Under the pieces are notes generated by a model. That model had not been told where the DNA came from and ran no database searches. It saw only the letters and a list, made by a program, of their open reading frames with translations. Below, in pieces: positions 48,576-59,500 of a stretch of 64,000 nucleotides of DNA. Location: the NCBI GenBank assembly GCA_028023455.1, contig JAQFVV010006238.1, forward strand, positions 4,784,572-4,848,571, in the 5' to 3' direction. The position numbers and the translations under genes are program-made. Position 1 is the first letter of the stretch. Each line of letters opens with the position of its first letter. This stretch comes from Epiperipatus broadwayi. Lineage: Eukaryota > Onychophora > Udeonychophora > Euonychophora > Peripatidae.

Positions 48576-49617
48576 TTTTTCCATGTTTGTGGTCATATGT
48601 ATCAGTTGTTTTAGATGGGGTGGAGGGCAAGTATAGACTGAAAAGTCCTGTTTAGAATCCTCTACATATATATATATATATATATATAGTGCCCTTTTGT
48701 ATGGGTCACCATCTAATTTTCGTGCTAATCTGTTAAAAATTTTAAATTTAGGATATATTTGAATATGTGATGTTAATTTTGCTTATGGTAATATTTCAAA
48801 AAGTTTAATTAAAGCAATCTATGAGTATTTGATATGTGAAATTGTGCTGAAATTGAGAGACATTTTAATGATGATTATTATAATATATAGTTGGAAAAAC
48901 TGGCCATAGTGAATACTGCATTAATATATTTAATAAGTAGGTATTTAAAACTAAAAGTGTTTAAAAGACAAGTTAAAATTAAATGCATATATTTATTATT
49001 GATAAAATAATGTTATAAAAGAATATAAATATTTTTAATTATTATAAATACTTAAATAGAAGATTAATATTTGATTTTAATAATATCGAATTATTAATTT
49101 AAAATCTGTTATAATATCTTATTTATTTTAAAAAAATGTTTATTTTAAAAATGCAATTGTTAGTTATTTTTAGATTATAACAAGCGTTTCTTGTGTTGTA
49201 GAAACAGATGTTAGTTAAATATGCACACACATGCTTGGAAGTTATCTAATAAAGTTGCACAACTATTTTAAAAATCATGTTATAAAATTTATAAGTAATA
49301 CGTGAGCTATCACGAGATAAAATAAAGATAAATCAATGTAGAATATTAAATCTGATTTTTTTAAAAGTATTGCTTTAAAAATATAACGTATAAAAAAGAC
49401 TTAGTTTATTTTAAATAATCTTCTAAAAGTTAAAATTAAAATCAAGTAAGTAAGAATATTTTAAAAGAATGTTTAGTGGATTTAAATAAATGATAAAAAT
49501 TATTTTAAAAATGTAATAATGTAATAAATATTAAATATTAAATAAGTCATTATTTATTTTTAATTTTGTGTTGTTGGTAAATATGTAAATAAGCCAGCAA
49601 GTTGATTGTTTAAATGT

Positions 49618-49680
49618 ACCAATCAAATGGGAAGTTTCTTCCGGTATAAAAGCTTAGTTCAATTGTTAGGAGAGGACTTT
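49618..49680 (+). promoter_or_regulatory. CCAAT plus TATAAAAG promoter-like site
   Basis: CCAAT at 49618 and TATAAAAG at 49645 have canonical spacing, with a GC-richer GAGAGGACTTTG about 25-30 bp downstream of the TATA box. It could be a promoter of an unseen gene or of an LTR. No ORF follows within 2 kb. Confidence 0.35.
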
Positions 49681-52110
49681 GTGATTGAATTTTCAAGTTA
49701 ATTGAGTTATTAAAAATAGCAAAGTAAATTTGATAGACGCTCTCAAAATCAATTTTTAAAATTATAAGAGTGTCATTGTAAATAATTTATAAAAGTTTAA
49801 AATGATAGACATGCAGTGTTAATTTAATTTTTCCTTATCAATCGTCTCTATATTGAAGCTCAATTTGCAAGCAAATGGTCATGGGAACATCATATATAGT
49901 GAAAATATATCGGAAACTTTATACTAGAAATATGACAAACGCTGGATTAGTTCGGAAAGTTACGAGATGGAGAAAAGTAGTATTTTGGACAGTATATAAT
50001 TTTAAAAGCTAATTGCTATTGATTATTAAAAAATAGATATTTTAAAGAATAAAATACTTCTTTATGAAGAAAGTATTTTTGCAGGCTACAAATTTAAATA
50101 TATATCTTAAGTAAAGATATTAGAAATAAAAGTAGTTTGATAAATACTTGCCTTGTTAAGTCTTTATGTTTAAAAGACTGAATGTAGACAATTTTAAAAA
50201 AGGCAAATAGATTGAAAATATATTTAGCTAAAAATCTTAATATAATAAAAATTATTATATTGAAATAATTTAAACGCTGGTTGTTTTAAAATGAAGAAAA
50301 TTAATCTTACCTAGATATTTTGTTAAGGAATGCGCAAGTAAAGCATACATGGATGTCCAAGTCAATTAAAATAATTAAATGATAATATTTCATAAACTAT
50401 AGACTAATATAAGATAATAACTTTAAATAATATTTTTCAAGAACTGAATCCGGATCAGATAAACTATTTAAATTTTATTTTATTTTTATGGAGGAGTTGA
50501 TTAACTTTTATTTTATTTTAAAAGAACGTTTTCATTTTTATAAACTTTTAAAAAACACGTGATAGACCGGAAAATGGAAATGGTGTTTTAGTGAATGTGT
50601 ACCTAGGATTAAAGAACTATGATGGTGAAAAGAAGACATCGCTGGAGTTACGTAATATGAATTCTGTTTTATATATTTAACATAAAATTTAAATATAATT
50701 AATTTATTAAAAAATAAGATAGGTACATTTCTTAAAATAATAACTAAAAAATAATATAATAATTAATTGCATAAGTTTATCTTATAATTAATATAACACG
50801 TAATATGTTAAAGAATGATTGTGAGTGTAAATGTGATTTATTTTATGAAGCTGTAGTTCCGAAGAATATTGGAAGATGGACTGTACATTAGATCGTTATT
50901 TATGGTAAAATATTGTATAATAATAAAATTTGATGTATTTGATATGTTTTCTTTAGATCATCCAAATGTTATGTTATTTGAATGAATGTATAAATATTTT
51001 AAAAATACACACACATTATATTGGCAGTGACAGTTTTGTTTAAATATGCATAATTTGAATTTATGATATGAATATAATACAACATTACATAAGAAGCTTA
51101 GAAATAATTATATGATTCTTTCGTAAACAAATTTTGATATTTTTTTTATGTTATAGTATTAGAATTATATTTATTATTCATAAGTAATTATTTTTATTGT
51201 AAGTTTGAAGAGATCTCAAAGTCTATATTTTATTTTTTGTTTTATTGGATAAATTAAGTTAAGTTTTATGTAGAAGTTTATGTTTGGATTGAAGGTTTAC
51301 TGAGTATAGATGACGTAGTATAAATAGTTTGGATAATTAGTTTTTTTTTTTATTTAAAATCAATGATTATTTTCCGGAAAATTTAAATAAGTTTTAGAGG
51401 ATGTTTTTGTAGATAGAAAGTTATTAAGAAGGGGTAGAATAACACATAAAGTAAAGTAATAATTTTACATAGAAAAGAATCATAAAATTTATCTAATATA
51501 ATACTTTATGAATTTGAAATTAATGAATAATTTAAATATTATTATTTTAACAGTACATATATGTAATGCATATTTGATAAAACATGTAGCATGAATTACA
51601 TTAAATGAAATATAAATTATAATCAATTATTATTATTACACTACAAAATACATTAGTTTCTATATTATGCTATTAAAGTAATACTAATAGTAAAGTAAAC
51701 ACATACTAGTACATGATGAAATGAATAACAGTAATACTTAAGTGATGTAGCAATTTAATTAAAAAAGTTTAATTGTTTACATATGCTACATAAATATTGT
51801 TTTAATAAATTTTCCTGTGTAATAATTGAAGTTCACTGATATTTATTTAAAGTCTAAGTTTTAAAAGCATACTTCAGTGTTATTAGTACAGCATTTTAAA
51901 AGAATGTATAATTACTTATTAGGAGTATGAAGTAATAACGGTGTAAACATATTGTATTATTATTTTCTTATTTTTTTTATTTTTCTTTGTTTTTCATAAT
52001 TTTGAACTGTAAATATTGTAAATAAATTCTTAATTGAAGTTAATGTAAATAAATTTGTTTAATTTGTTTTAAAAGTGTGTCGAGTTCATTATTTTACACC
52101 ACAGCATTTG
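49681..52110. other. Very AT-rich block without ORFs; possible LTR remnant
   Basis: There are many stops in all frames. A GTGTGTCGAGTTC and TTTTACACCACA segment at 52074-52104, preceded by AATAAA at about 52019, resembles the 3' end of an LTR, and the TATA site at 49645 would suit its U3/R. No matching second LTR, TSD or primer-binding site was found. Confidence 0.2.
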
Positions 52111-52449
52111 ACAGCAGATAATTTGAATAAACATAATATTTGCACAATATGAATTATTATTATTATCTAGAAATAAACACAATATTTTCTTGATATCATT
52201 TTATAAGAATTGATTGATATTAACATATAATATTATTATGGTCATAAGGTAATTATAATGCACATTATAAGAGTACAATATTATTTATTGCCACAGATTA
52301 TTGAATTATAATATTTTGATCTATTCCAAAATTAAGATGCTATATGAAAATAAAAGATATACATATGATTATTTATTTAATGATTGATGATATAACAGAA
52401 ATAGATAAGATTAAGTTATACCATAAGATTAGTATTATATATTATTATT

Positions 52450-52735
52450 AGAATAAGTTAGGTGTATTTAGGTTTGATATAAAATCCCTTATCATACTTA
52501 CTTACATGAATTATTATTACTTTAAAATGATTAGAAGAGCCTGAGATTATTTAATTATATTTTAATTAAAGGTTGAGATTTATTTTTATTATTATTAAAG
52601 ATAATTTATTTTATTTAAAAGCCATAAGAATGCTGTAGATATAGTAGTAAGTTAATAAGGAGGTAATAGTATTCTTATGCCATTGAGACAATGTCTTGGG
52701 AGATATTGACTCAATGTAAATCTACTTATTTCTTT
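52450..52735. repeat. Dispersed repeat family V, copy 2
   Basis: ATAAAATCCCTTATCATACT, ATTCTTATGCCATTG and GACTCAATG parallel the copy at 38800-39205. Confidence 0.6.
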
Positions 52736-53106
52736 GTAACTTTACTTCACAGTCTCATGATTTTGATAAATACTTGTTTAATTAGTACATAATATAGAAA
52801 TATATTGATTTTGATAATTGACAATAAATTTAATTAGAATATGATAATATAAAAGTATATTAAAGATAGATATGCAAATTTTAATTAAGCATAATAATTT
52901 AATTGAGCTAGTCGTATTTCAAACTATATTATACATCGAGAAGTAAGGGTACAATATATATATATATATTATTGTCTGCATGGCTTATCCCAATGATATT
53001 AAAACAGGAAAAACTCACTATACGTATTACCACACACAGCAAGCTAATCAATGGATGCCAGAAGGTTTGTGCATAAAATCCCCATCTAGTGCCTAGTCAT
53101 CCAATA

Positions 53107-53148
53107 TCCCCAGACTAGTTTCTGGCTTGTGACCTTCATCAGTGAGGA
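53107..53148 (-). ncRNA. Hammerhead ribozyme, X family, intact core
   Basis: UCCUCA (stem I), CUGAUGA, A, GGU/GCC stem II with a CACAA loop and one G-U pair, A, GAA, palindromic ACUAGU, cleavage base C, and UGGGGA (stem I partner). All invariant bases are kept. The A-A apposition at the base of stem II (positions 10.1/11.1) is a weakness compared with the usual G-C. Confidence 0.8.
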
Positions 53149-53561
53149 GCCTTGGATCTGAGAGCACTAGATGGGGATTTTATGCACAAGCCTTCTGGCA
53201 TCCATTGATTACTCAAACTTGCTGTGTGTGGCAATACGTATAGTGAGTTTTGCCTGTATTAAAACAGTTATACACAGGCATAAGAAGTAGTGGTCATATG
53301 ATGTTTATTGGCTTAAAACCAATCATGCCTAATAGGATAGTATTGGCTATGGTTATTAAAGAACCAGAGACACCAAAATGTATGGGTACTGAACTGAGTC
53401 AGACCTATCTGATTATATAAGCTAGGGGGTTTGGATTGAAAACATTAAGGTGTTTTCGATGTAAGTCTCATAGTTTTGTAGTTAAGTGGAGATAAAAGGT
53501 GGCTGCTGGAGGATTGCATTAGATCCTAAGATCTAGGTGCAAGTGTTCTCACATCCAAGGC

Positions 53562-53603
53562 TCCTCACTGACGAAGGCCACAAGCCAGAAACTAGTCTGG
53601 GGA
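53562..53603 (+). ncRNA. Hammerhead ribozyme, X family, intact core
   Basis: It is the same as 53107-53148 but on the opposite strand, with CUGACGA (N7 may vary) and a full GGC/GCC stem II. Stem I UCCUCA/UGGGGA has five Watson-Crick pairs and one G-U. Stem III is ACUAGU and the cleavage triplet is GUC. Confidence 0.82.
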
Positions 53604-53954
53604 TATTGGATGAGTAGACCCTAGATGGGGATTTTATGCACAAGCCTTCTGGCATCCATTGATTATTCTAGCTTGCTGTGTGTGGCAATATGTATAGTGA
53701 GTTTTGCCTGTTTTAAAAGTTATAAACAAGCATAAGAAGTGGTGGTCATATGATGTTTATTGGCTCAATGATATTATGATGGATTTTTTAATGTTAAAGA
53801 TTTTTTGATTAAAAACTGATTTATCACATCTCATGACAAAGAACGAATGATTTCCTGAACAATTAACCTTTTATTATTTTTACTTGCAATATGATCATCA
53901 CATAACCATTATTGATCACCTGTAGAATTCAAGATCTTTTCATATTTAATTCAG

Positions 53955-54185
53955 TTTCTTTTATAAGTAGCCTCTCTTCTCCACATCACATCAATAAATT
54001 CTAATTTCATTAAGCCATCTAACATAATCTTTTTCTATCTCTCACAATCCAGTTTAAGATCAGTTATCCATCTATTGGCGATATGTCTCAACCAGCTTCA
54101 TTTCATTCTTTTAATTTTTTCAATGAGACCTGATCCAAGTGTTTCATTTATTCCTTCTTGTTATTCGTCATTGAATAGAAACAAA
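53955..54185 (-). mobile_element. RTE-type LINE fragment, decayed
   Basis: CTTCTCCACATCACATC, TCTATCTCTCACAATC, GTTATCCATCTATTGGCG and ATTTTTTCAATGAGACC parallel 59585-59770 on the same strand. Frames are broken. Confidence 0.75.
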
Positions 54186-54311
54186 TGAAAAATTGCGTTA
54201 ATATTAAATATATATTATTTATTATTTACAAAAATAAAATATTTATTGTAGTATTATTCAATTTATGTATTTAACTTTTAGCAATAATTTATATATTTTT
54301 TTTCTTTTTAG

Positions 54312-54439
54312 CTTCTACGGTTTTTCTTGCAGATAATCATCCACCAAACAGAAAAGGTCTGACAATTTATCCGATCTGTCTTTTCTATTTTGTCATAAGC
54401 TGGTTAATCGTTTCTCACACACATTATAAGTCATCTTGA
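54312..54439 (+). CDS. Possible terminal exon, membrane-anchored tail
   Basis: A strong pyrimidine tract ending TTTCTTTTTAG (to 54311) precedes a frame reading STVFLADNHPPNRKGLTIYP then ICLFYFVISWLIVSHTHYKS and S, stopping at TGA 54437-54439. Residues 15-36 form a plausible transmembrane helix with an aromatic belt and a short His/Lys tail. Upstream exons were not found, and the protein family is not recognised. The local GC content is above the flanks. A 41-codon frame is still possible by chance. Confidence 0.3.
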
Positions 54440-54924
54440 GTGAAATCATTAACTCGGGTGTATTTTTGACAAGGAGAAAAATTTAATGGAAAACGGTGCC
54501 ATCCTAGACATATGCTTCGTTCTAATCTAAACAGTTTGAAACGAATTAGATGAAAGAAGAAAAATATATCATATCTCAAGTTAAGGGGCTAAGTCAAAAC
54601 TTTGCTAATAAAGAATATATTTATTTTTGTTGTTTATTAATATTAACTAATAATTTATTTTAATTGTGATTATTATTATTATTTGCAGAATCATTATTTT
54701 AAAATAAAAATAAAGATTAACAAAAATGTAAATTATTTTAAATTTATTTTGAACATTAATTTTTCTCTAAGGATTGTTGGATTTAATTCGTTTGAATTGT
54801 ATTTGTATATACATATTTCTTAACAAATGAATCTGTTTGTACTTATATTAATATTTTAATAAAATAAAATTGCGAAATTAATTATCACGTTGTTATTATT
54901 AATGTCAATAGTTTTACAAATGTT
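54440..54924. other. Spacer, candidate 3' UTR in its first part
   Basis: 54440-54600 is less AT-biased and could be a 3' UTR of the candidate exon. The remainder is low-complexity AT. Confidence 0.25.
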
Positions 54925-54985
54925 TAGAACGCACGCCCTCGCCAACCCAACGCATCATCCAGGTTTCCGGAACCTAAAGTTTTAC
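54925..54985. other. C-rich island in AT-rich DNA
   Basis: GAACGCACGCCCTCGCCAAC and CCAACGCATCATCC stand out sharply from the surrounding sequence. No repeat partner, tRNA fold or ORF was recognised. Confidence 0.5.
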
Positions 54986-55228
54986 AAATTATTAACTAAT
55001 AAAAGAATTAGGAAATGATAAAATTGTATCCATAAATTTTATCTGGATGTCTTCCTATATAAGTACCATTCTGTTTTACACATTAATTGTGATGTTTTTC
55101 AGTGACTTTCTCTCATTCCCTGTTTATTATTGTGGTCTTTCTTATAATTACTTTATTTTATGTTTTCATTAATTTATTTTATTTTAATATGTATATTTTT
55201 TTAAATATTAATTTTATTATAATTGTGT

Positions 55229-55515
55229 AATATAGGGTATATGAGCACAGATTTTCAGATGACCCATCACTCTCCACTATATCTAATATCACTGATACAC
55301 TCAAGCACATATATGCTGAAAAGATAAATAATCACCAATATACGTATTTCATGCTAAACCAGCAATCATCAGTTGGTCCAGATTATCATCTCCCACACAT
55401 ATATACTATCAGTGATATTAGATAGAGTGGAGAGTGATGGGTCATCTGAAAGTCTGTGCTCATTTACCCTATATTACATATATAGACACAGGTATATAAT
55501 AAGCCTGTGTTTCAG
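55229..55515. mobile_element. Compact Z palindrome, 287 bp, 12 bp TSD
   Basis: TTATAATTGTGT lies at 55217-55228 and 55516-55527. Terminal arms of about 65 bp (TATAGGGTATATGAGCACAG onward, mirrored at 55410-55475) enclose a loop that holds the hammerhead at 55330-55384. The right end carries an extra GACACAGGTATATAATAAGC tail. This is the minimal complete Z form in the window. Confidence 0.9.
55330..55384 (-). ncRNA. Hammerhead ribozyme, Z family, intact core and dimer stem III
   Basis: Order: AAUC, UGGA, CCAA, CUGAUGA, stem II UGCU/AGCA (extended by G-U), GAA, perfectly palindromic AUACGUAU, cleavage base A, UUGG, U, GAUU. The outer pair AAUC/GAUU replaces GAUC/GAUC seen at 45947, a compensatory change that keeps stem I. 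All catalytic bases are present. Confidence 0.87.
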
Positions 55516-55527
55516 TTATAATTGTGT

Positions 55528-56919
55528 GTATATATGTTAAATACATATGTAGTATTTGCTTCTATACACAATTTCAAATATTCAGAGGAAAGTTTTGAAG
55601 CAAATGCGATATGGTGGGAGAAAAGCGCACAGTCTTAAGGTTATAGCCTTAATAAAAAATTACTTTACGTAAGGAGTATGCGCTTTATAAATATAATTAC
55701 TACAACTTTATATTATCTTAAAAGATTTCTAAGCATAAGATCTCAACACTGACTCATTGTAAATCGAAAGACTTTGTGAATGTTAGTGTGTTATAGAATT
55801 TGTGGACTTAATCAGTGAGGTATTTAATAGCCTTACGCTCTCAAATCAAAATGCTTTAGATTCTTCTATTTATTTAGAAAGTAGATTGAAGATAAGATTG
55901 GCCGCTCTTGTCTTTTAAATAAATCTTCTGTTAAAGATTTGCAGAGATCCCTACTGTCATTTTTTCACGCACATAGTCTTAAGGTTATAGCCTTAGTAAA
56001 TATTACTTTAAACCTATATAAAGAAATACAATGTTGATTGTTTTCAGAGAAGTAATATTTGCAGAATAGTAAGTTAAAGAAACAGAGTATTGATCCAGCA
56101 TATTATTTATGTGGATGGAACACAAATTAGTTTACATAGTCAGTGATATGTTATTATTAGTAATAGTAGTAATAGGGGTAGTGGTGATAGTAGTAATGGT
56201 AGTAGTAGTCGTAATCATAGTCGTAGCAGTAGCAATATTTTGTTTTATCTTTTTATTTTTTCCTCTCTCTTGGAATTGAAATGGCTATTCCTTATTTGGG
56301 AGTGGTTTTTGATGATACTGCTAAAATCCATTATGGAAATATTCCTTAAGACAAACATGGTGCAGTGATTATTATATTCATCTTGTATATTCATAATCTA
56401 AAATTTACATTAGTGTTGAACTTGAATATGTTTGGTTAGGTGTAGATAGGGTCTGTAAAAGCAAATAGAGTGAAAAACTTAATTAGAATTGATAATAATA
56501 TATTGAAGTACATCTAGCAACATTAATATTATTAAAATATTCTTGAAGTTTAACAAGAAAGAATTTGATCTTATCACCTAAATATATAATTGTGAAATAT
56601 GGAATTTAGATTTAAAATAATCGCTGAAATGAAGACTATAAAACAGAAATATATTACCAATACCAAATGTGGAATAAAAAAGAGAAATTGGCATTAATAG
56701 TATTGTGAAAATTAAAGAATTTTGGGGTGATGTGACAAACAGTTAGTAGGATAATTTAAAATATCTAAAAATGATATCTGACAAGAGAAAAGTCGATGAT
56801 GAGATTGGAAAATTTGATAATCATTATGTGGAGGAAAATATAAAAGGCATTTGACATCAATATTGCTATCTTTTATGTCATCTAGTGCAAATTTTAGTAA
56901 TTAATAGATGTCATGTGGT
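55528..56919. repeat. Spacer with degenerate (TAG/GTA)n microsatellite at 56145-56245
   Basis: The microsatellite is an interrupted run of TAGTAG and GTAGTA units. A short direct repeat (CACAGTCTTAAGGTTATAGC, and the same word with CACATAG) occurs at 55628 and 55973. No gene was seen. Confidence 0.6.
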
Positions 56920-57000
56920 AGAGTTTAATAAATTTTATCCAGTGCTATCCAGATATGCCTGAGACTAGTTTCTAACTTATGATTTTAACTCTCTAATTGA
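56920..57000 (-). mobile_element. X-family fragment with ribozyme remnant
   Basis: GAAACUAGUC and an AGUU stem II arm are still readable on the minus strand at 56953-56992. The CUGAUGA box is lost. Confidence 0.5.
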
Positions 57001-57207
57001 TTGACATTTTTTATTGTTATATCTGGTGAAAGTTTTTGTCAAGGCTCAACTTTTCATTTCTGTTTAAAATCGTTATTTTACACTAACACTCAATAAATCA
57101 AATTTGATTTCTTATTAATTTAATTTTACAAATGAAAAATATCCTAAAAAATCATACTCGCATTTCACAAATATTAGAAAAATGGGTTGCAAGTAAGAAA
57201 AAATGGT

Positions 57208-57314
57208 CAAGCATTGTTAGCCAAGAGGTCATCGCATTCGCCTTACAAGCAAATAGTTGGTTGCAGACGGTTGTGGGTTCACTTCCCAGCCGATGCTATG
57301 ACATAGGAAAAAAA
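57208..57314 (+). mobile_element. tRNA-derived SINE, long variable-arm form, 17 bp TSD
   Basis: The body at 57211-57297 has acceptor arms GCATTGT/GCCGATGC, loop CTTACAA, an expanded variable arm (AATAGTTGGTTGCAGACGG) and T arm GGGTTCACTTCCC. The tail is TATGACATAGG plus an A run. The TSD AAGTAAGAAAAAATGGT is perfect at 57191-57207 and 57315-57331. Confidence 0.92.
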
Positions 57315-57331
57315 AAGTAAGAAAAAATGGT

Positions 57332-58744
57332 GTAATACGTCTTCAGTGATGTGAAGGAAAACACTTTTTAGAAATCATCAAAATCTTTTTTATTTTAAAT
57401 TTATTTTTAAAGTGTGTATGAATAAATAATAATTTTGATAAATTTCTCAAATTCTGCTTTAAAATCTTAAAATTGGTTTATAATTTGGTTTTGATAGGTA
57501 ATGCCTTTCTGTGATCAGTATCATAAAACATTGTTTTCTCAACACCATAGTTTTCTTTCTTAACATTATGTTAAATTTATTAACTTCTATTTTTAAAAAT
57601 AAAATGTGAATACATTTATTCTTCTTGATTCAAATAGTTATTAAGCAATTATTGGGTAAAAATAATCATAAATATTTAATAATCTAGCAAAAAATTATAT
57701 TTTTCAATCCAAAATATTTTTGCCTTAATCTTGCAAATACCATGAGTACCAGATTACAAAAAAAAGTAAATTGGCCAATGCCTTTGAAGATATACCTCTT
57801 TTTGAGAACAATAGAAAGAAAATTCTTTAATGATTTGCAAAAATCCAGAAAATACAGACTTCTGCAGACTGGTTTTTGAATTAATAAAGCAATATTCACT
57901 AAATTACAGTTTTAAGCATTCTGAAAAAAATAACTGTATTAATACTAGTTGTTAATCATAAAAGAGCAATCTAAAATGACAAAATTACCTCATCTCTGAA
58001 TAGAACCGATAAAGAAAAAATTAATCAGTAACAAGGTTTTGGATTTTTGAATAGGGCATTTGGATGTTTTGGATGTGATATATCTTCCCTCTAGCAAGCA
58101 TTTTTTAGTTTCTGTTATACTATCAAGCTACCACTCTAAATTGCAAATTTTTTCCAAGTCAATTTTCTTACATAGTTACATAGATCTGAAATCAATTCAG
58201 TTTCTATATATTATGGTAACCTGCTTTTAATAACCTTAAATATTATCCTTTCACTAGAAAAGGTATTAACCCAATAAGACATCCTCATGACTGACAAGAA
58301 GTCATATATCTATGCATACACCTTTTTGATATTCATTAGCAATTTCTTTCAATCTCACTACATATATACTATCTAGTATAGGCAAAGATCATGTGATGTC
58401 TTATTGATCATGTAATCAAAGATATTTTGCATAAATGGAGAAACATTTGGCTTTGAGAAAGTCTTTTAAAGCCTTCTGAGAGTCAAAATTATATACATAT
58501 CTAACATTTAATTTAGTACATGGTAAAATGACTTAATAATCCACTGTAAAACAACAACTCCTCTAGATCCTCATTGAAAAAATATTTTAAAAATGTACTC
58601 TGTAATGCATAAAATTGCAAGTCATTATGGAAAATAAAACTAGGTTTCTATCATCAGTAGATTTCTGAGGTTTGTTTTTCATACTGGGTACTCATTTACA
58701 TTGCATCTATCTATAACCATTGTTAAATTTATCCGCCTTTTAAG
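57332..58744. other. Spacer
   Basis: 57700-58650 is less low-complexity than most spacers. Frames on the minus strand are short and broken. No family was recognised. Confidence 0.4.
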
Positions 58745-58759
58745 TTAAACATTTGGAAA

Positions 58760-59193
58760 AAAATAATGAGCAGTGCTAATTGCTCTGACAAGCTTTATTA
58801 ATAAATGCTGCAAAAGAAAGCATTTAAAAATCTTTATCTAGAAATTATTTCCAATCCTCAGGCCACTGGTTTCATGCTTTGGCAATCATCAGTGAGCTGC
58901 TAGGATAATTTCAGATACTAGATCTAAAAATACCAATTCAAAGCCAGCATTTGTCTATAAGTTAACTATTAAGTAGAAAAACCTGAAATTTTCAGACACC
59001 TATATGTCTTCAGACCCAGGGGTTGAGAAATGTTTGGCCAAACCATGTATTAATAGCTTTATCAATATAACATTGCTTAAGACCTAAAGGCAAAACTATA
59101 AATAAAGCTTATTTGAGCAATTACCACTGCTCATTATTTTTTATTTACAAGCTTATAAAAAATTGGGTCATGTCATGTATGACTTTATTTTAT
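58760..59193. mobile_element. Y-family element, 434 bp, 15 bp TSD
   Basis: TTAAACATTTGGAAA is repeated perfectly at 58745-58759 and 59194-59208. A terminal inverted repeat of about 35 bp (AATGAGCAGTGCTAATTGCT, mirrored at 59101-59135) lies just inside the left end. The right end extends beyond the repeat with AAATTGGGTCATGTCATGTA, as in other Y copies. It holds one minus-strand hammerhead. A 15 bp TSD is too long for most cut-and-paste transposons. Confidence 0.9.
58855..58896 (-). ncRNA. Hammerhead ribozyme, Y family (U16.1 mutated)
   Basis: CUGAUGA and GAAA are both intact. Stem II is UGC/GCA with a CAAA loop. Stem I is CUCA/UGAG. Stem III reads ACCAGUGGC, where the U before the cleavage base has become C, so cleavage should be impaired. 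Confidence 0.65.
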
Positions 59194-59337
59194 TTAAACA
59201 TTTGGAAACTTTCAAATTTCTTAAATACAAACTAATATATATGCACAATTATGTAATTTTTTTACTTCAGTAATATCTATATAATTCAATGACCTTAGAT
59301 GCAATTAATTGCAGATACCTTTTAATTTAAGACAAAA

Positions 59338-59376
59338 ATGATGATGATGATGATGATGATAATAATAATAATAATC
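59338..59376. repeat. (GAT)n(AAT)n microsatellite
   Basis: It is a short pure run, similar in unit to RTE 3' tails, and may be the trace of an older insertion. Confidence 0.85.
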
Positions 59377-59500
59377 ATATTCCACACTTTATAATGCTTA
59401 GACATATTTTGGTAGACTCCCATATATCTATTTTTTCTCAAAATATTAAAGGTTCATCTGCAATTAGCTTATAATCAAGATCAATATATATATATATATA

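Larger units (their letters stand above)
47785..48670. mobile_element. Z-family composite element, two ribozymes
   Basis: The ends are inverted (AAATAGAGGGATTGAACATA against its mirror near 48650). A third Z end in the middle (about 48130-48200, CTGAAAAATCCTAAATTAAA) shows it is a composite of more than one unit. Ribozymes lie at 47891-47945 (minus) and 48520-48575 (plus). Confidence 0.7.
53002..53765. mobile_element. Largest X-family element, 11 bp TSD, two intact ribozyme cores
   Basis: CAATGATATTA flanks it at 52991-53001 and 53766-53776. The element consists of a palindromic half (53002-53270) with ends AAACAGG and its mirror, and a second part with the inner sequence CAGACCTATCTGATTATATA that ends in another X arm. 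ATGCCAGAAGG and GGATTTTATGCACAAGCC occur several times in both directions. Ribozymes lie at 53107-53148 (minus) and 53562-53603 (plus). No ORF is present. Arms are nearly identical, so this copy looks young. Confidence 0.9.

Noticed and set aside
58640-58680. CTGATGA and GAAAC on the minus strand near 58655
   Set aside because: Only two bases separate the boxes, so no stem II can form.
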